64,000 bases of DNA from NCBI RefSeq assembly GCF_014947265.1, contig NZ_JADCNK010000019.1, positions 1 through 64,000 of the forward strand. The letters run 5' to 3'. The stretch comes from Pedobacter sp014947265 (GTDB lineage Bacteria > Bacteroidota > Bacteroidia > Sphingobacteriales > Sphingobacteriaceae). Within the stretch, counting starts at the first letter, position 1, and each line of letters starts with the position of its first letter. Positions 17,231 to 25,390 of this stretch are shown here, piece by piece. Under the pieces are notes generated by a model. That model did not search any database. It was given only the letters and a program-made list of their open reading frames with translations, and had not been told where the DNA came from. The position numbers and the translations under genes are program-made.

Positions 17231-18046
17231 TCAAATGGGGTCATGTTTACCTGCGAATTCCATTTTTAATAATAGTTCTTGATGCCCAGCCATATGGCTC
17301 CATCGTTCAGTGAACTTGTCGAAGTTGCGCCATATAATGCGATGCTTTTCCTCCGTTGCTTTCTGCCTGTAGGTAGAATGTCCGTAGTGAAACACAAAGC
17401 AATCTTCAATAATTGCCAGTTTATACTCTATTTTTCTTATTTGGCAGCACAGATCCAAATCTTCAAAGTAACCATGCTCATAAACGTCATCAAAAATGCC
17501 AAGGTCCTCAAAAAATTGCCTGTTAATGGCAAAACACATTCCTGTTAAATAAGAAGTGTAAGTAAATCCTTTTTTCAGGCCGGCAGCAGCGCTATTTAAT
17601 AGCTGCTTTTGATCGTCAGTTGGCAATGGAAATTCAAATCTCAAATGCTGTAACGATTCTCTGAATTGAAAAAGATCTGTAGGATGGTTAGATACCGGCC
17701 CTGCAGCCTTAACATCAGTAAAACGCTCTAACACTTCTATTAGCTTACTGTCAAATGCAATAGTAGGTATAGTATCATTGTTCAACAATATCACATACTT
17801 GCTTTCACAATGGCGCATTCCTTCCCTTACGGTTTTCTTGAATCCTTCATTGAACTCCTTCTTTATAAATTTAAAAGCAGCCTCGCAGCGATTCAGGTAG
17901 GAAAGTACTTTTTCACATTCATGCGCGTCTGAGCCATCGTCCACAACAACCAGGACGCAATCAAGCGTCATAGCGTGGATAATAGAATCTAAACACTGTA
18001 TAGTTAACTCACTTTTATTAAAAAAAGGAATTAAGACATCTACCAT
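17231..18046 (-). CDS. GT2-family glycosyltransferase
   Basis: 271 residues, a compact single-domain GT-A enzyme of the rhamnosyltransferase/WcaA-like type. It opens VDVLIPFFNKSELTIQCLDS, has VVVDDGSD (nucleotide-binding Asp), ILLNNDTIP as the DXD equivalent and YEHGYFEDLDLCCQIRK with the catalytic ED. It needs a divalent metal and inverts configuration. First enzyme gene after the His/Ala-rich protein (50-base gap) and just before the GT2-radical SAM fusion, so it may add the first sugar to the same substrate. Confidence 0.92.
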   Translation of the reverse strand: MVDVLIPFFNKSELTIQCLDSIIHAMTLDCVLVVVDDGSDAHECEKVLSYLNRCEAAFKFIKKEFNEGFKKTVREGMRHCESKYVILLNNDTIPTIAFDSKLIEVLERFTDVKAAGPVSNHPTDLFQFRESLQHLRFEFPLPTDDQKQLLNSAAAGLKKGFTYTSYLTGMCFAINRQFFEDLGIFDDVYEHGYFEDLDLCCQIRKIEYKLAIIEDCFVFHYGHSTYRQKATEEKHRIIWRNFDKFTERWSHMAGHQELLLKMEFAGKHDPI

Positions 18047-18096
18047 GGATGATGCGTCCGAAAACTATAATAAGAAAAAAATGGGCAGCAAAAAGC

Positions 18097-18567
18097 TTAG
18101 CGTTGTTGAGCAGCAAGAATTGCACGTCTGCAAATAGCTGCTTTAATAGCACTTGCAACCTGCGCATGATGAGCGTGAATTGCCTTTTGAAGTTGCGCCA
18201 TTTGAGCATGCTTCAAAATAATCGCTTCGGCTAAAGTCTTCATTTTCACGTGCTGACGGATCACTGAACGTGCAGCTTCAGCGCATTCTGCATATTTCGC
18301 TGCTTTTTGTTCTTCCAGAGAAAGGTTAGCATTTTTTGACTTGGCTGAAACAAGCAATTTTACTTTTTCAACCATAGTTTTGGCTTCGTGGTGCTCCAAC
18401 TGAACAGCTGTAGAAAGTTTTGCCATGGCAGCGTGATGGCTATGTAATGCGGTTTGTATCAACCCCATTTTCATGTGTCCGTAATGTAAAGAAAGGTTTG
18501 CTGCTTCTGCCTGAGCATGTGTTAGATGAACAATGTCAAGGTCGTTAAGATAAGAGTGGTTTTGCAT
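18097..18567 (-). CDS. His/Ala-rich helical protein with internal repeats; candidate modified substrate
   Basis: 156 residues, about 20% Ala and 10% His, almost certainly all-helical. Two segments repeat: residues 31-54 (HMKMGLIQTALHSHHAAMAK) and 120-144 (HAQMAQLQKAIHAHHAQVAS), each with an HxHH motif (42-45, 131-134); HAQ recurs at 17-19 and 120-122. Only two Cys (95 and 146). No signal peptide or membrane segment. As the small first gene of an operon encoding radical SAM, glycosyltransferase and a possible PqqD-like domain, it may be the modified precursor or a carrier protein. A His-rich metal- or cofactor-binding role is an alternative. No family is recognised. Confidence 0.75.
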   Translation of the reverse strand: MQNHSYLNDLDIVHLTHAQAEAANLSLHYGHMKMGLIQTALHSHHAAMAKLSTAVQLEHHEAKTMVEKVKLLVSAKSKNANLSLEEQKAAKYAECAEAARSVIRQHVKMKTLAEAIILKHAQMAQLQKAIHAHHAQVASAIKAAICRRAILAAQQR

Positions 18568-18632
18568 GATTTGAGAAGTTTAGATGGTTTTGCTATTAAA
18601 CAATCAGTTAAATAATTGTCGAACAACAAGTT

Positions 18633-18662
18633 GAAGATACGAATAATTTATTTAAATACAAG
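18633..18662 (-). promoter_or_regulatory. Promoter driving the island operon
   Basis: On the minus strand CTTG (18662-18659) is followed after 19 bases by TATCTTC (18639-18633), a fair match to TTTG/TAnnTTTG. It sits 65 bases before the ATG of the His/Ala-rich protein and downstream of the GT-B gene, so the operon can be expressed independently of that gene. Confidence 0.5.
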
Positions 18663-18697
18663 TAAATACTATTTTTTTTTACTTGATCACTTGATTT

Positions 18698-19876
18698 TTA
18701 TTTAGCAGGAACATGGTGGTTGAAAACATCATCAAGCACCATTGCCGGCGTTGGCAGGTTCTTCTTTCTTTCGCTTTTCCATTGGCGGCAATTATCAATC
18801 ACTTCAGTTCTTTTCTGCTCAGAGAACAGCATATTGCGTATTGACGAAAGAACTTCTGCTTTGTCCAGAATCTCTGCTTTACCATAGCAATGCCCCAGTT
18901 CGAAAAGCTGTTCAAACTCTATACATACGTGATACATACCGTATGGCCATACCCAAAACGGAAACGCTCCCCCTTTAAAAAACGATCCCGAAAGTAATGC
19001 ATTGTTTTTTCCCGAATTCATGAGCAACATTGCGGGCGTTTCTAATTGTATAGATTCTACAATGCATGATATAAAAGAATCCGTAAGGTAAAGGTCTGAT
19101 GCATTAATCAGGCTTAGAAAATCTTCGTAAGGTATTGGTGGCAGGATAACTACATTTTCCAAGGATTCAAATTCAGGGATTTTTTCAGGTAAAATGGTGA
19201 GCACCTGTATACTGTCGGCTGCCAGTTCACTAAATATTGCGCCCAGGTAACCGAAGTAATTGGGGTAATGTTGTTGTATGAAGTAAAAACGATCCTTAGA
19301 AAGCGGGTAAAAAATCGTCTTCATACCGGTTTTGCCGTTCCATTTAGAAATAACCTCAATAGGGTCTATCAACGTTGATTTATTATAGACAGATTCGGCA
19401 AAAAAATGTCGTGCATTTGGGGTTAACGGTGGGATAGACATGTACCGCAAAGCATATACCCAATCCGGTACGGAAGAAAATGGTATAATGTGGCCCGATT
19501 GCGGCATGATATGATTAAACCCCGATTCAAACGGATCAAAAGAAAAAACCGGTATGTTTACATCCTCCTTGTTTAAAACAAATTTTCCGAATTTACAGCT
19601 GTTATGCCCTGGCAGGTTCCAAAAGGAATTAGTTGCAAAAATTATCGCCTCGGCAGCGAATTGGTCAACAGCTTCCAGGATAGTTTTCCTGATGTCGCGG
19701 TCTTTGTTAAAAACCAAGTAACTATCCAGACTGCTTATGTACGGCACCAGGTCCGGATCAAGAACAAAACTGTAACTATAATTTTGCCGGCCCAAATCTC
19801 TTATCCAGCTAAGGCACAAAGCAAGATCGCCCATGTTGGTTTTGGACGTAACAACGTAAAGGATTTTTTTTTTCAT
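18698..19876 (-). CDS. GT-B-like glycosyltransferase of unrecognised family
   Basis: 392 residues from the ATG at 19876 (MKKKILYVVTSKTNMGDLAL), chosen over a longer non-ATG frame because it begins directly with the first Rossmann strand. The N-terminal half has the KxGD-type loop TNMGDLALCLSW. The C-terminal half reads TIFYPLSKDRFYF, VVILPPIPYEDFLSLINASD and DSFISCIVESIQLETPAMLL, matching the donor-side layout of GT-B enzymes. Soluble and cytoplasmic. It lies 130 bases upstream of the operon, same strand, and probably belongs to the same pathway; a promoter lies between them. The exact GT family cannot be named from sequence alone. Confidence 0.7.
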   Translation of the reverse strand: MKKKILYVVTSKTNMGDLALCLSWIRDLGRQNYSYSFVLDPDLVPYISSLDSYLVFNKDRDIRKTILEAVDQFAAEAIIFATNSFWNLPGHNSCKFGKFVLNKEDVNIPVFSFDPFESGFNHIMPQSGHIIPFSSVPDWVYALRYMSIPPLTPNARHFFAESVYNKSTLIDPIEVISKWNGKTGMKTIFYPLSKDRFYFIQQHYPNYFGYLGAIFSELAADSIQVLTILPEKIPEFESLENVVILPPIPYEDFLSLINASDLYLTDSFISCIVESIQLETPAMLLMNSGKNNALLSGSFFKGGAFPFWVWPYGMYHVCIEFEQLFELGHCYGKAEILDKAEVLSSIRNMLFSEQKRTEVIDNCRQWKSERKKNLPTPAMVLDDVFNHHVPAK

Positions 19877-20039
19877 GATTATCAGGTGTAGGTAATTGTC
19901 GTGGAGATGACACCTTAAATTTAGCAAAATTATCTTCTACAGCAATAATCTTAGACAGCGTGTCAGTAAGTCGCTTTTAAGATGTGGAATGACATACACG
20001 CAGCCACTATTGAGGCATTTCCCAAGGCTCGTTTCTGAA

Positions 20040-20263
20040 TTTTCTTTCCTTTATTATGGGAACACGTTTTTTTCACAAGTTTAGGGATAGCAGAAGAGTT
20101 TCGTCGCTACGACCTTGACAAGGTCCGAAAATTAATTGGCTGTTTACAGCTTATTGGGGGTAGGCCTGCTGGTTAGTTTTTCTGGAAGCACGGACTTTTC
20201 ATAACCCTCGGCAGTCTTTTCCTACTAATGGCAATTGGTTTCAGCGTGAGGGTAAAAATGCAG
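20040..20263 (+). pseudogene. Decayed DoxX-like membrane protein gene
   Basis: Three reading frames in series give DoxX-family pieces: FSFLYYGNTFFSQ (20040 onward), then LGIAEEFRRYDLDKVRK and LIGCLQLIGG in another frame, then FFWKHGLFITLGSLFLLMAI with GFSVRVKMQ to 20263. At least two frameshifts separate them, so no intact protein can be made. DoxX-like proteins are small four-helix membrane proteins with the E-F-xRY-xxxK-R-x-L-x-G-xLQLxG pattern seen here. No start codon or downstream half is preserved. It lies between the GT-B gene and the MITE, in a stretch (19877-20622) without an intact gene. Confidence 0.6.
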
Positions 20264-20317
20264 CGCTTCACTTTTTTTTCGGTGAATTTGATGAAGAGCA
20301 TAACTCAGCTCAAAGAT

Positions 20318-20357
20318 TTCTCCATTGCGATGCGCTTCAGTCGAAAAGGACGAAAGT
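20318..20357. repeat. Half copy of the GTCATTTCGAGCG-type intergenic repeat
   Basis: The segment AGATTTCTCCATTGCGATGC followed by GCTTCAGTCGAAAAGGACGA matches the right half of the repeat at 25391-25513. The bases that follow (to 20389, and again from 20537 to about 20600) also match the bases after that repeat, so the two intergenic regions share a common origin. Confidence 0.6.
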
Positions 20358-20389
20358 TTTATAAAATTTATCTAAATCTTAACTTCTTA

Positions 20390-20536
20390 GAGCCTGTTTA
20401 AATTTTTATAACAAATATAAATAGCCTTTTGCTGTCACAAGAGCGTAGTCGATTGCTTTATTAACGCGTCGAAATGGTCTTCGACTACGCTCAAACTGAC
20501 ATACGAAATAAATTTTATTTAATTTTAAACAGGCTC
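20390..20536. mobile_element. 147-bp MITE with GAGCCTGTTTAAA terminal inverted repeats
   Basis: Ends GAGCCTGTTTAAA and TTTAAACAGGCTC are perfect 13-base inverted repeats, continuing imperfectly for about 10 more. It is flanked by a TTA duplication (20387-20389 and 20537-20539). Inside, GAGCGTAGTCGA (20441-20452) pairs with TCGACTACGCTC (20481-20492). There is no coding capacity. The paralogous region at 25518-25600 has the uninterrupted site with a single TTA, so insertion is directly visible. Three-base TNA duplication and GAG ends resemble IS5-family (IS1031-group) elements; this parentage is inference. Confidence 0.8.
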
Positions 20537-20622
20537 TTAATTATTTAAATGGCTTATGATTAAATCGGTTAATCACGCCAATCGCCCAACTCCAAACGCT
20601 ACAAGCCCAATCCGGAATACAA

Positions 20623-21315
20623 TTAACAAATAAGCTTATACCCCACTCCCCTTAAACTGATGATTTGTATTTCAGGTTCAGTTTTTAACAGCTTGCGCAG
20701 GTGTGCCATAAAAACATCCATGCTGCGACCATTGTAAAAACTGTCTTCTCCCCATATTTTGATCAAAGCATCCTCCCTTTCCAAAATGCTATTGCGATTT
20801 TTCAACAGTAATTCGAGCAGAACGGTTTCTTTATAAGAAAGTGAATATTCACCTACAGAGGTTTTTAATCTTTGGGCAACCGGATCGAGTTCACAGTTCA
20901 TGAACTGGTATTTTATAGCGAGTTCACTTTCTTCCTTTTGCGTATGTCCAAATCTTTTTAAAAGAGATTCCATGCGTACCAGCAGTTCATCAATACTAAA
21001 TGGTTTTTTAAGGTAGTCGTTACCTCCGTTTTTAAATCCCATCACCACATCTTCGGTAAGGGCTTTGGCACTCAAAAAGATAATGGGGATATTGGGATCA
21101 GATTTTCTGATTTCGGCCGCTAATGTATAACCATCTTTTTGCGGCATCATGATGTCGAGAACACAGATATCGGGCTTTTCTGCTATAAATTGTTTCCAGG
21201 CAAGCGCTCCATCAGCAGCAAGATTGACCTCATAACTACTGCTGGTTAAACCATCGAGGACAATGCGCGCCAAAAAAGGCTCATCTTCTGCATACAAAAC
21301 CTTAATTTTCTTCAT
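20623..21315 (-). CDS. OmpR/PhoB-family response regulator
   Basis: 230 residues. The receiver domain (1-120) has Asp11, the phosphoacceptor Asp54 in VLDIMMPQKDG, Ser82 and Lys104 in KKPFS. The C-terminal winged helix (135-230) has YSLSYKETVLLELLL and SMDVFMAHLRKLL, ending RGVGYKL as in OmpR-type regulators. It overlaps the histidine kinase gene by 14 bases, so the two form a cognate pair. The target is probably the receptor gene at 22866, whose upstream region has three evenly spaced TTAACC boxes. A damaged second copy exists at 4220-4777. Confidence 0.95.
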   Translation of the reverse strand: MKKIKVLYAEDEPFLARIVLDGLTSSSYEVNLAADGALAWKQFIAEKPDICVLDIMMPQKDGYTLAAEIRKSDPNIPIIFLSAKALTEDVVMGFKNGGNDYLKKPFSIDELLVRMESLLKRFGHTQKEESELAIKYQFMNCELDPVAQRLKTSVGEYSLSYKETVLLELLLKNRNSILEREDALIKIWGEDSFYNGRSMDVFMAHLRKLLKTEPEIQIISLRGVGYKLIC

Positions 21316-22756
21316 ACAATGGTAAAATGATCATAAAATTACTTCCCTTTCCTATTTTGCTCTGCAGCGCAACACGTCCGCCGTGGAGCTCTACCACCTG
21401 TTTTACATAATGAAGGCCAAGTCCCGAGCCTTTCACATTGTGTATATTATCCTGGTTAAAAATCCTGAAAAAGCGCTCAAATACCTGCTGCTGATAAATT
21501 TCATTTATCCCCGGACCGTTATCTTTAAAACTGATTGTTAATTCATGATCAGCAATGCTACAGGATACCTCAATTTTAGCATGAGGAGGAGAATATTTCA
21601 ATGCGTTATCGATCAGGTTATAACATACATTCGAAATATGCATGGCATCACCTTTGATAAAAACAGGTTCATCCGATTGCAAAAGTATAAGTTCCGCATT
21701 TTTTTCCTGCACCTGTATATCCATGGCGTAAATAACCTGTTGCAATAGTGGCTGAACATCGAACAGGCTAAACTGCAGTTTCGTTTTCCCCAGGTCCATT
21801 TGCTCCTGTTTAAGTATCTTTTCAATCATCGACTGTAGACGCTGCAATTCATGGCGGCTGATATTGATATAATTCTCCAGCTTTTCGGGTTCATCAATTA
21901 AGTGGTACTTGCTGATCGATTCGAGGGCCACAGCAATTGTCGAGATCGGGGTCTGGAGTTCATGCGTTATATTGCTGGTAAAAGTCATCTTCGCCTGTGC
22001 ATAAAGCTGCTGATTTTTCATCAGTCTGATAAGCAGGTAAAATGCCGCAGCCGTTAGCACCAACATCATAAACGACGAAATGAGGTAATACTTCATCTGA
22101 TAAATGATCAGCCAGGTAATGATTGGCACCACCAGCTGATACCTATTCTGAAACTTAAGGTTATAAGTATATTTCCCGCTTACGAAAGCAGAGGAGGCAT
22201 TAGCAATCAGCTTTCCTTTCACCAGTTTCCCATCCGAATAGTCGTAAAGGGCATAATTTCTTTTGATAGGCGTACCCAATTGATCGAGCTTATGGTTCAC
22301 CAAACTATCCATTACTTTCAGGTCGCGCTGATCTTGTAAAGAAACTTCGCGTTGCGATTTGCCATCGGTAATGGCTGAAGATTTATGATCGAATTTCAAT
22401 TTAGCATCATTCAGAAACGACATTTTCATTTCCACTACCGAGCTATCATTAGTAATCCCATAATGGAACCGGCTCCGCAGATTGTCGACCTTTAGTTCAT
22501 CAAAAGCCTGCCTTAGGGCCAACCACTCCTGAGAAAGGAAAAATTGCTGAAAACGGGCACTTTTCTCGTGCCCTTTGGCAATGCTCCTATAGGTGATCTG
22601 CCGCGAAGCATCACTAACGATAGATTCGAGCATTGTACCAACGGATTTTTTTTGTGCCAGGTACAATTGTCTTATCCATGCGCACTGCAGGCATAGACTA
22701 ATGATCAGTGTAATCACCGCCAAAGGAAAAACATATCTGGACGTTATCCATTTCAT
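21302..22756 (-). CDS. Membrane sensor histidine kinase
   Basis: 484 residues. Two membrane helices (about 8-28 and 223-245) flank a periplasmic sensing region of some 190 residues with no recognised domain. Then come a HisKA domain with the phosphoacceptor His265 in SNITHELQTPIS and a HATPase domain with N box (CYNLIDNALKYS), DNGPGI and GSGLGLHYV. It autophosphorylates and passes phosphate to the regulator encoded next. HELQTP is a common variant of HELRTP in Bacteroidota. The ligand cannot be told from the sequence. Divergent from the receptor gene with 109 bases between. Confidence 0.94.
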   Translation of the reverse strand: MKWITSRYVFPLAVITLIISLCLQCAWIRQLYLAQKKSVGTMLESIVSDASRQITYRSIAKGHEKSARFQQFFLSQEWLALRQAFDELKVDNLRSRFHYGITNDSSVVEMKMSFLNDAKLKFDHKSSAITDGKSQREVSLQDQRDLKVMDSLVNHKLDQLGTPIKRNYALYDYSDGKLVKGKLIANASSAFVSGKYTYNLKFQNRYQLVVPIITWLIIYQMKYYLISSFMMLVLTAAAFYLLIRLMKNQQLYAQAKMTFTSNITHELQTPISTIAVALESISKYHLIDEPEKLENYINISRHELQRLQSMIEKILKQEQMDLGKTKLQFSLFDVQPLLQQVIYAMDIQVQEKNAELILLQSDEPVFIKGDAMHISNVCYNLIDNALKYSPPHAKIEVSCSIADHELTISFKDNGPGINEIYQQQVFERFFRIFNQDNIHNVKGSGLGLHYVKQVVELHGGRVALQSKIGKGSNFMIILPLYEEN

Positions 22757-22803
22757 CCCCCTAAATTGAACAATTCATTTTATCAATGGAAGCGTGGGCG
22801 GAA

Positions 22804-22832
22804 GATTTAACCATATTTAACCGAGATTAACC
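22804..22832. promoter_or_regulatory. Three TTAACC direct repeats at 10-bp spacing; probable response-regulator operator
   Basis: TTAACC occurs at 22807, 22817 and 22827, exactly one helical turn apart, within decamers of the form NNATTTAACC. OmpR-family dimers bind such tandem same-face repeats. The site lies upstream of a good promoter for the receptor gene (CTTG near 22833, TAGTTTTG at 22854-22861) and 48-76 bases from the kinase start, so it could control both directions. Confidence 0.6.
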
Positions 22833-22865
22833 TTGCTTTACATGCAGTACAATTAGTTTTGAAAC

Positions 22866-25250
22866 ATGAAAAAGTTAACCTTACTCCTATTCTTCTGCTT
22901 TCCTTTAATTGCTTTTGCACAATTGCGTAAAGGTTTGGTAACCGATAAAACCGGCGAACCGATTGATGGGATAACCATTGCCTTGCGCCATGCAGATTCG
23001 ACCGTAGCCATTCAGATTTCAAAAAACGGCCTGTTCAGTTTCCAGCTGCCGTTTAAAGGCAATTACGTATTAATGTTGAAGGCCGTTGGATATAAGGATC
23101 TGAGCAAAGCCCTAAATCTTCCGATGGATTCGGTAACCATAATGATGATTAGTGACGATAAAACCCTGGATCAGGTAACGGTATCCGCTTCAAAACCGCT
23201 TATTGTAAGAAAAATCGACAGGGTGATATTCAATGTCGAAAACAGTATAGTGGCCAGTGGTGCTACGGTTTGGGATGCACTGGGTAGAGCACCGGGCGTA
23301 CAAACGCGTTTTGATGGCGGGGTAACGGCGAACAATAAAGGCGCGGTCATTTATATGGATGATAAACCCATTAGGTTATCGGGTGAAGATCTGGCGGCCT
23401 ACCTCCGCAGTTTGCCTTCGGACAATATTGCCAAAATAGAAATTATGGTTAATCCAACCGCCAAATACGATGCCCAGGGTGGTGCAGTAATCAATATTAT
23501 TTCTAAAAAACCAAAAGGTGACGGCTTTAACGTGGTACTTTCTGCCGGTTATACCCAATCAACCTATAGCAGCTATAACCCAGGTATGGTATTCAATTAT
23601 CGAAAAGACAAGCTGAATGTATATGGCAGTTACGGTTATAGCAGACGCAAAAAGGACCACACAGAAAATGAATATGTCATTTTCGACTCCCCTGAAAACT
23701 ACTCGGACTGGCGGAATGATAAATCGGGAATACGCTCGGGGAATGCGAATAGTTATAAAATCGGTGCCGACTACAACCTCAGCAGCAAACAGGTGATCGG
23801 TATTTTGGTAAATGGCTACAATGGGAACAACAACAGGCCGAACCAGGTATTAACCACTATTGTAAATAACCATAAACCATTACCTGATTCTATCCTCCAT
23901 ACGCAAAACGTTTCTAATGGAAATGTTTACCAATATAGCTTTAACCTTAATTACAAGATTAAACTGGATACCAATGGCCGGAATATTAACGTAGATGTGG
24001 ATTATGTACCTTACCAGAACAAAAACCGCCAGCAGGTTGATACTTACGGTATATCTGGTAACGGCAATCCGCTTCCTGATCAATACCATATCTTTACGCC
24101 TTCTGATCAACATATTGATATCTATTCCGGAAAAATAGATTATACGGATAAGTTCTGGAAGAAATGGACCTTTGAATCGGGTCTAAAATACAGCAGTATC
24201 CGTACGCGCAACAGTTTTGATTTTTACAATAATCCAGCTACCGGTCCCGAATTGGTAAGCAGCCGCAGCGACCGTTTTGAATATGCCGAAAATATATCAG
24301 CCATTTATGCCAGCATTACAGGAGATGTAGGCAAGTGGAGCTTTGAGGGCGGTTTGCGCAGCGAATACACCCGAACAAATGGGAAATCGACCGTGTTAAA
24401 CACCAACAATCATAATAACTATTTTAAACTTTTCCCGACACTTTTTGTGGTATATAAAATAAATAAAGACAATGAAATCAACCTTACCTATAATTCGAGA
24501 ATCAGCCGCCCCGAATATTGGAGACTTAACCCTTTTAAATCTTACACCAGCCCCTACACCTATTTGGAGGGCAACCCAGCATTGCAACCTGCATTTATTT
24601 ACAATGGCGAACTGGGTTATACCTATAAACAGCAATATAACATTTCATTTTACCTAAGGCGGGTGGTTGATTATTTTAGTAATATTACGGTACAGGATAA
24701 TAGCTCAAAACTATTTTATGATACCCAGCGGAATCTGGATTTGAGTCAGGAAATAGGTTTTTCAGCATCTTTTCCGATCAAGCCAGCTACCTGGTGGGAA
24801 ATCAACAATTATGCACAGGGCTCCTACCGCCAGGAAAAGTCTGGATATTTACAGGCCCGCTACGATTATCATGTTTGGGGCATTTACCTAAGTTCTAACC
24901 ATGCTTTTACATTAAATAAAGCTCAGGGTTTAAAAGCAGAAATCAGCGCCTGGTACTCTTCTCCTACCATACAGGGCATTTATAAACTTGCAAAGCTTTA
25001 TGATGTGAGTGCAGGTATGAGCAAAAGTCTGTTAAAAGGTAAAGGAACTTTAAGGCTGGCGGTAAACGATATCTTCTATAGTAATGCCTATCGAATTGAC
25101 GTAAACTATGAAAACCAACGCAATGGTTTTTATGAGAAAAGTGATACACGCAGTGCTACTTTAAGTTTCTCGTACCGATTGGGCGGTAATCCTACAGCAG
25201 CGAGGAAAAGAACTTCGGCAAGTGAAGAGGAGAAGAAACGTACGCAGTGA
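22866..25250 (+). CDS. Outer-membrane beta-barrel receptor (TonB-dependent-like, OMP_b-brl type)
   Basis: 794 residues. Signal peptide MKKLTLLLFFCFPLIAFAQ, then a carboxypeptidase-regulatory-like beta-sandwich (22-95, GLVTDKTGEPIDGITI), a plug domain (110-215, with GVQTRFDGGVTANN and IEIMVNPTAKYDAQGGAVIN) and a barrel with many aromatic-ended strands (220-770). Shorter than SusC receptors and lacking the SusC-type length, it matches the Bacteroidota outer-membrane barrel family that sits beside two-component systems. The final ~25 residues are Lys/Arg/Glu-rich rather than an aromatic end. Substrate unknown. The ATG is only 4 bases past the -7 box TAGTTTTG, so the transcript may be leaderless or nearly so. 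Confidence 0.9.
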   Translation: MKKLTLLLFFCFPLIAFAQLRKGLVTDKTGEPIDGITIALRHADSTVAIQISKNGLFSFQLPFKGNYVLMLKAVGYKDLSKALNLPMDSVTIMMISDDKTLDQVTVSASKPLIVRKIDRVIFNVENSIVASGATVWDALGRAPGVQTRFDGGVTANNKGAVIYMDDKPIRLSGEDLAAYLRSLPSDNIAKIEIMVNPTAKYDAQGGAVINIISKKPKGDGFNVVLSAGYTQSTYSSYNPGMVFNYRKDKLNVYGSYGYSRRKKDHTENEYVIFDSPENYSDWRNDKSGIRSGNANSYKIGADYNLSSKQVIGILVNGYNGNNNRPNQVLTTIVNNHKPLPDSILHTQNVSNGNVYQYSFNLNYKIKLDTNGRNINVDVDYVPYQNKNRQQVDTYGISGNGNPLPDQYHIFTPSDQHIDIYSGKIDYTDKFWKKWTFESGLKYSSIRTRNSFDFYNNPATGPELVSSRSDRFEYAENISAIYASITGDVGKWSFEGGLRSEYTRTNGKSTVLNTNNHNNYFKLFPTLFVVYKINKDNEINLTYNSRISRPEYWRLNPFKSYTSPYTYLEGNPALQPAFIYNGELGYTYKQQYNISFYLRRVVDYFSNITVQDNSSKLFYDTQRNLDLSQEIGFSASFPIKPATWWEINNYAQGSYRQEKSGYLQARYDYHVWGIYLSSNHAFTLNKAQGLKAEISAWYSSPTIQGIYKLAKLYDVSAGMSKSLLKGKGTLRLAVNDIFYSNAYRIDVNYENQRNGFYEKSDTRSATLSFSYRLGGNPTAARKRTSASEEEKKRTQ

Positions 25251-25390
25251 TTAGTTAATTGTTTAAATTGGTTAATCGGTTAACTGATGATTGGTTAGTT
25301 GTTCATTAGTTCATTTGTCATTAGTAACTGTAAACGACCAACTGAGCACTCCTTCGACTACTCTACCATAGACAGAATCCCATAGAATAG

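Noticed and set aside
18640..18690. Terminator after the GT-B gene (CAAGTAAA/TTTACTTG arms)
   Set aside because: The arms are short and no T run follows on the minus strand, so I could not support a terminator call.
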